Shown piece after piece: positions 58,991 to 64,000 of a stretch of DNA of 64,000 nucleotides (position 1 is its first letter; each line of letters starts with the position of its first letter). Below the pieces are notes generated by a model. It was not told where the DNA came from. It saw nothing but the letters and a program-made list of their open reading frames with translations, and did not search any database. Source of the DNA: Aselliscus stoliczkanus (lineage: Eukaryota > Chordata > Mammalia > Chiroptera > Hipposideridae). The stretch is taken from NCBI GenBank assembly GCA_033961575.1, contig CM066731.1, positions 85,395,501 to 85,459,500 on the forward strand. Direction: 5' to 3'. A program made the position numbers and the translations under genes.

Positions 58991-60479
58991 TTATATTGCT
59001 TACTATGTAAATCACCAAATAGTGACTATTATGAAAAATATTGCATGTCTTAATCTTCTCTTAATAGTTCTTAGAAAATTCAGCCTCTGTTCATAGAAAC
59101 TGCTTTTTTCATGTTTTCTTTCAATTCATATTTATACTTTCTATGGGTATGATTTCCATGTGTAAACACTTTATGTTCCTACTGAAATGATGAACCAGTT
59201 AAGGAAATGATTCCTTTCACTTAAAAATAAGAATAGAGAAAAATTTTAAAATTTTTCCAAATGATAGAAATCAGTTTAGAGCATGCAGCATGTCCATAAA
59301 TATATGGTGTACAAGGAAAAAAAGAGAGGGGAAGTATAAAAAGGTAAGTTATAAAATACATCTATTTTTCTCATTGATCATCTTAAATAAAAATTAAACT
59401 ATATTTGGAATTAGGATAACTTTCCAATAATTATTTTAAACTAGTTAAATTTTAATAATATAATTTAAAACATTTTATAAATTTATCTTTCTCAAAATCA
59501 ACTTCTGAAATAAAGAATCAGATATTTTAAACTTTATTTCATAAAAGTTTATTACATAAACTGTTTAATTAATTATTCTAGTAACGTAATTTAAAATATT
59601 TTATAAATTTATTTCATCAAAATCAACTTTTTTGATTTTGAAGAGGTTTAAAGCTTTAAACTAGCAGATGATGTATTTCAGCACTGATCAAGGTTAAAAA
59701 TGAGCAAGTGTCTATAACTTTATTTTTATCTCCAATGCATCTTTGATATGGGCCAAGCAAGTAGCATACCCTCCCCCACAATTGGACAACTATTAAGTCT
59801 CCACTTCCCTAGTTTCTTAGCACCTGGCTTTGATTACTCTTCTAATCAATTTTTGAAACCTAGACTAAAGATTGCCCCTAGACTAAAGATTGCCCCTAGA
59901 CTGAATCACAGAAGATCTCTCACTCACTCTGGGCTTTAGATAACTACTTAATAGTCTGTGACTTTCCAGCATTCCCCCGGCCATTCCAGACCTATCTCTT
60001 GGATAATTCCATCCCAGAGACTAAATAGGTTTTAACATTCCCCCATGCCAGTGTACTTATTGATTGTAAACATTAAAGCCTAATGTTCTTTCCAAACGCG
60101 TAGCCACCCAACATCAATAGCTTTGAGCTCTACTCTTTAAGAAATGTATTAATTAATATCTATTTTTCCTCATTTAGGGACTTGGGGATATAGAGGGCAT
60201 CACAGCAAGATTGCCAGTCACTACCAAAGAAGCCAACTTGGTCTTCCAGGCGGATCTCGAGACCCCTTCCTCTTATCTAAGATCAGATAGGGTGAGAGTT
60301 GTGTGAATCCCCCAAATAGGCAGGGACAGCTCTACATTCCTGCCCAGCAGGAAGTAGGTACAGAAGAAAAGACATCCTGTCCCTCAACTTCCCATAGAGG
60401 TTTTATGAGGATCACATCTCTCAAGGGGAAAACAAGGCAGACAGTTAGAGGCAGGCATTGGGTCTCTGCATTCTTGCAC
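58991..60479. other. Unassigned AT-rich sequence
   Basis: No gene recognised. Two near-copies of 'tttaaa(c/a)attttataaattta' flank 59520, and 'agactaaagattgccccta' is tandemly repeated at 59861-59900, a local duplication of about 19 bp. Confidence 0.5.
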
Positions 60480-61110
60480 GTCCCACAGAATGTGACCGCC
60501 CAAAAGACCTTCCCTCTCCACCCCAAACTTCTCCTTTTCATTGTAATCATCTACCCCTCCAGGGAAACAAACGGGTACAAAATACCTGACTGGATTAGAC
60601 CAGTCACTCACACCTTCGCAATAAAGAACACAAGGACCTTCATTTCACCTGGACCTCATTATACCATCATTATAATATCCTACATATGCCCGGAAATTCA
60701 TTTATATCATTATAACAGACTGAATTCTGGGAAGGAACATGTGCAGTCTAAAGAGATGAGCTAATAGCCTGTTGTCAATCACAGGTATCAATCAAGTGGT
60801 CCCATGCCCAGAAAGGAACAGCCCATTCTAGAGAAATGGGATAAAAACTCCAAGTCCTGGCCAGTTAGGGCCTTTTTGAGCCTTTTGAGCTTCCTTTGCT
60901 TGGCCAGCTCCAAACTCTTTGGAGTGTACTTTCTTTTCTAATAATGACCCTTGAGCCATTCTCTACTGCTCTGGCCCACTTCTGCTTCTTTGAATTGTTT
61001 ATTTACTTCTAATAAACTACCCTCTGCTACACACTTTACCTTTCTGGTCCATGTCTCCATTGTTCAGCTTCACGAGACTATGAGCCCAGGACAAGAAACA
61101 TCCTACATCA
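60480..61110 (+). mobile_element. Probable endogenous-retrovirus-type solo LTR
   Basis: A TATA-like 'ggataaaaactcc' near 60839, then pyrimidine-rich sequence, AATAAA at 61011-61016 followed by 'ctaccctctgctacac', and a U5-like end 'cacgagactatgagcccagg'. The order suits a class I (gammaretrovirus-like) LTR. No primer-binding site or viral gene follows. The left boundary is uncertain and may be near 60165. Confidence 0.5.
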
Positions 61111-61344
61111 TCTTTAAAGGTAAAAATCCATCATCTTACAGTCAACTGAGAGCACTGTTATATTTTCTCTAGCTGAATGAGGCAGTATTGGGGACCACAT
61201 ACCTGGGAGTATTTTTAAAATAATTATTAGAGGAACAAAAGGAAAATAATAAGAAACTGAAGATATGTGAAGGCAAGTCTTTGGGATAGGGATGGATTTA
61301 AGGTGGTTGGAATGAAGAAACCAGAATAGAAGAAAGAACATTGA

Positions 61345-61640
61345 ATCACTGTTGTGGCTACTCACTCATGGGTCGTGAAAGAATTCACAAGGCAGGTAGA
61401 AATACAGAAGGAAGATTTATTAAAGTAAGAGGAGGATCATCTGGGCAGATTCTGCTGGAGACTACTGCCTCAAGTCTTTGTTTCATCTGAAGTTTTATAT
61501 TTTTTATCCAAGATGTAAATTGCTTTAGCCTGCATTAGAATCTTCTATTGTGTTCTGCATAGTCTGTTGGGGTGGGGGAAGGTGTGGTTACACTGGCTAT
61601 CTCAACCTTTGCATTGTTATGTAAATTTTAGTTGGAGCCA
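61345..61640 (-). mobile_element. Possible LTR fragment, minus strand
   Basis: 'gaaagaattcacaaggcagg' and 'aaggaagatttattaaagta' resemble the reversed R/U5 of an LTR, with TTTATT (AATAAA on the minus strand) at about 61415. Partial; family unknown. Confidence 0.4.
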
Positions 61641-61707
61641 GGAGTGGATTCCCATACAACTGCAAAAACCTCTCCCAAGTCACCAGACCAGGCATGCAAG
61701 GCCAAAG

Positions 61708-62221
61708 TACTGTATTTTGCCATGTATAATGTGCACCCATGTTTTTAGCCCAAACTTTCAGGGAAAAAAAATGTTTTGTTTTAATTTTTTAATTTAAAAT
61801 TTTATTTGTTTATATTTAGATGCTTGTTTTTTTGTATTGTAAAGGAATTTTAGCATTTAGTTTTTCACATATGATATAAGAAATTTTATGCAACAAATAA
61901 TCAAAGAACACAAGAACAGATACAAAGTACAAGAAATTTTGTGTACCAATAACAAATTTACAATATTTATGCATCATAGAACTCTTCATTGTAAGTTCAT
62001 CATAAGTTCAACAAAACCAGTTATTGTATTCCGGGTATTATTTTGCATAAGGATATAGTTATTGATTTCTGGAGATACATTTTTAACTCAAAAACATAAA
62101 TAAAAGAATTAAAAACATTTATACAGATACAGAATTAGTACTACCCATGTATAAAATGCATTCTTATTTTCCCTTACAAATTTGGATAGAAAGTGTGCAT
62201 TATACAAAAGAAAATACAGTA
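61708..62221. mobile_element. Candidate non-autonomous DNA transposon (MITE) with TA target site
   Basis: Left end TACTGTATTTTGCCATGTAT, then AATGTGCAC. Right end read on the minus strand is TACTGTATTTTCTTTTGTAT, then AATGCACAC. This is a 29-bp imperfect inverted repeat, about 514 bp apart, with TA at each outer edge as in Tc1/mariner-type insertion. 'ccatgtataaaatgcat' recurs internally at about 62145. No transposase frame inside. Family unconfirmed. Confidence 0.7.
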
Positions 62222-62529
62222 AATACAAACATTGAAACCACTATGTATAGTAAATGCATAGTAAATAGAGTCATTAAGGTTGGCATAAAAGGGACAAAGG
62301 AAAGAAAGCTTTCAACAAGTGCTAAGCTAAATTGTACCTGTTAAACTGAATTATACCAGAGGTACAAATCTCAAAATAGAAGATGTAGTGCCACCATTAC
62401 AATCCCCTCTGTATTTATCAGTGACATTTGACTGAAGTATAGGGGGAGATTTCAGTGAAATATGAGTAGAAAACGAATTCATATCTCAATTTATAGGTTT
62501 GATTCCTAATTTACTGTGTGAAATATGTG
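62222..62529. other. Unassigned sequence
   Basis: No gene or repeat recognised. Confidence 0.5.
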
Positions 62530-63030
62530 ATGTTTATGTAAGCAGAATAACATTCCCCAAAGATATCCATGTTGTAATCCCTAGAACCTCTGAATTAATG
62601 TGCTACATTAGTTGGCAAAAGGGATTTTGGAAATGTGACTAAGGGTTTGGACCTTGAGAAGGCTACTGGATTAGCTAAGTGGGCCAAATTTAATCACATG
62701 AATCCTTAAAAGCAGCAACCTTTCCAGGCTGGGTGGGTCTGAGAGGGAGATGTGTCTACGGAAGAAGAGTAAGAGAGATGAATGTTGCTCACTTTAAAGA
62801 TGGAAGAAAGGGGCCATGAGTCAAGAAATATGGATGGCTTCACATGGCTGCAAAAGGTAAGGGAAGTTTCTCCCTTAGAGTCTCCAGAAAGAAACACAGC
62901 CCTATGAACACCTTGATGTCTGCCCAATGTGAGCCATGTCAGACTCTTAAACTCCAAAACAGTAAGAAATTAAATTTGTGTTGTTTAAGCTACCAATTTA
63001 GTAGTAATTTGTTAGGGAAGCAAACAAGTA
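62530..63030 (+). mobile_element. MLT1-type (ERVL-MaLR) solo LTR
   Basis: 'atccatgttgtaatccctag', 'gggattttggaaatgtgact', 'gaatccttaaaagcagcaac', 'ttgatgtctgcccaatgtg' and 'aattaaatttgtgttgttta' plus 'agctaccaatttagtag' follow MLT1 LTR order, ending 'aatttgttagggaagcaaac'. About 500 bp, diverged, no internal region. Confidence 0.75.
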
Positions 63031-63929
63031 TTCTCAATTCTAACAAATCTATCTATAGTCACCCTGACTGCATTGTAGTCTATTATCACCCATAGCAGTG
63101 GTCCTTAACAACTACTTTGGGAATGCACTCCTCTTCAATAGATAATATGAGAAAATTTCCAGACTCAAAATGGAGTCCAGTGTTTTAGAGAGAATATGGA
63201 TGCCAGCATAAGAATACTACTGTTCTATTATGGATGAAGAAATGAAGAGGCATTGCTAGAAGATATTCAAATGAAGGGCAGAGAAGACAGAGAACAAAAT
63301 AATGTCAATGAGCATAGTTTACATGATAAAAGGAAAGATACATTTGTGAATTACCTTACTGAGAGAGTCATCAAAAGAACATAGGAATAAATTAAAACTC
63401 TGTAATAAATTCTCTTACCCAAACCTTCTGAAGAGATAAGGTACTTTTGACAATTCATTCATTACATGAAGAGGTCCTTATAATAAAGTTAAAAAGCAGT
63501 GTACTGTAAACCACAAAAATTAAAGTCAACTTTCTGAGAAACCAGCTCTGCCCAATATGCAGATTTTAGGTCAGATAATATTAAACAACAATAACAAAAT
63601 GTATCCACTAATGGAAAAACAAACATCACTGAAATTTCAAATATCATTATTACCTTGTTTATCAAAATCTCTGTACATTACTTATAATCATTTGTGAACT
63701 TGTACATATTTATATTTATACTGTTCTTGCTTATTATGTAGGATCATTTAAATAAAACGCACAGAAATTTAAATTTAAATAATTTCTGTAAACTCTGTTA
63801 CTTACTAAGATACACATTTTCTATAAATTAGTAATGTACAGTATTATATTTTGAAATCATTTCCCATGGCCTCAACTTTCTGCAAATAAAAGGGTGGTCC
63901 TCCTGAATAATTCATTTTCATTTCCTAAA
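63031..63929. other. Unassigned AT-rich sequence
   Basis: No gene or repeat recognised. Confidence 0.5.
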
Positions 63930-63937
63930 TATTATTA

Positions 63938-63974
<37 letters not shown>
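63930..63974. repeat. (ATT)n microsatellite
   Basis: Trinucleotide ATT/TTA run of about 15 units; on the minus strand it forms the (AAT)n tail of the L1 that follows. Confidence 0.94.
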
Positions 63975-63976
63975 TT

Positions 63977-64000
63977 AAATTAGTTTCAGGTGTACAACAC
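63977..64000 (-). mobile_element. 3' end of a third young-type L1, cut by the window edge
   Basis: Reverse complement reads GTGTTGTACACCTGAAACTA plus ATTT, identical over 23 bases to the 3' terminus of copy A (from about 10152). With the (AAT)n tail at 63930-63974 this is the tail end of an L1 on the minus strand continuing to the right. Confidence 0.85.

Noticed and set aside
60303..60764. 153-codon ORF
   Set aside because: Lies largely in LTR-like sequence, begins without ATG and shows no recognisable protein motif.
13771..61110. Complete endogenous provirus
   Set aside because: Several LTR-like segments exist but no gag, pol or env remnant was recognised between any pair.
1..64000. CRISPR arrays, operons, ribosome-binding sites, rRNA and true tRNA genes
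   Set aside because: The window is mammalian nuclear DNA. The only tRNA-like sequences are SINE heads that lack a complete cloverleaf; no regularly spaced repeat array was seen apart from microsatellites and the 19328-19830 tandem repeat.

Overview
This window is vertebrate, mammalian and almost certainly from a bat. It is AT-rich and gene-poor, with no complete host gene. It is dense in LINE-1 sequence, tRNA-derived SINEs, MIR and L2 relics, hAT, mariner and MITE-like DNA transposon pieces, LTR-like elements and long microsatellites. The SINEs have a tRNA-like head and a 3' tail rich in CCCCAATTCCCCAATAAAATC, which resembles the bat VES/Rhin group. A rhinolophoid (horseshoe or leaf-nosed) bat is my best guess; that name comes from family recall, not from a search.

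Layout. 1-2781 is mostly unassigned sequence with one MIR relic. 2782-10213 is a full-length young L1 (copy A) with a perfect 15-bp target-site duplication (TSD), broken by several frameshifts and nonsense changes. 10214-20654 holds MER5-like, L2, LTR-like and SINE copies and a three-unit tandem repeat of about 170 bp (19328-19830). 20655-20908 is the only stretch that looks like a possible host coding exon: polypyrimidine tract and AG, an open 81-codon frame, and a GTAAGA donor. 20909-33179 holds SINEs, L2, a deleted mariner (27553-28106), LTR-like copies and microsatellites. 33180-34876 is an old L1M 5' region on the minus strand, split by two SINEs.

35495-43084 contains a SINE pair in tandem, more SINEs, MIRs and L2. 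43085-53856 is a three-level nest: an old L1M on the plus strand, split by a SINE, which is itself split by a young L1 (copy B, 44163-51506). Copy B has an intact ORF1 and an ORF2 of 1295 codons interrupted by one TAG. 53857-64000 has LTR-like elements, L2, MIR, an MLT1-like LTR, a candidate TA-flanked MITE (61708-62221), an (ATT)n tract, and the 3' end of another L1 running off the window.

How the parts work together. L1 ORF1p and ORF2p mobilise L1 RNA and, in trans, the SINEs. The insertion sites seen here have the A-rich duplications expected of L1-endonuclease priming. The two young L1s lie in direct orientation about 41.3 kb apart and are nearly identical over about 7 kb, so they are a plausible substrate for unequal recombination. 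Their pairwise comparison is the strongest internal evidence in the window: it locates each disabling change and shows that the long ORFs in the L1 5' UTR are not constrained as protein.
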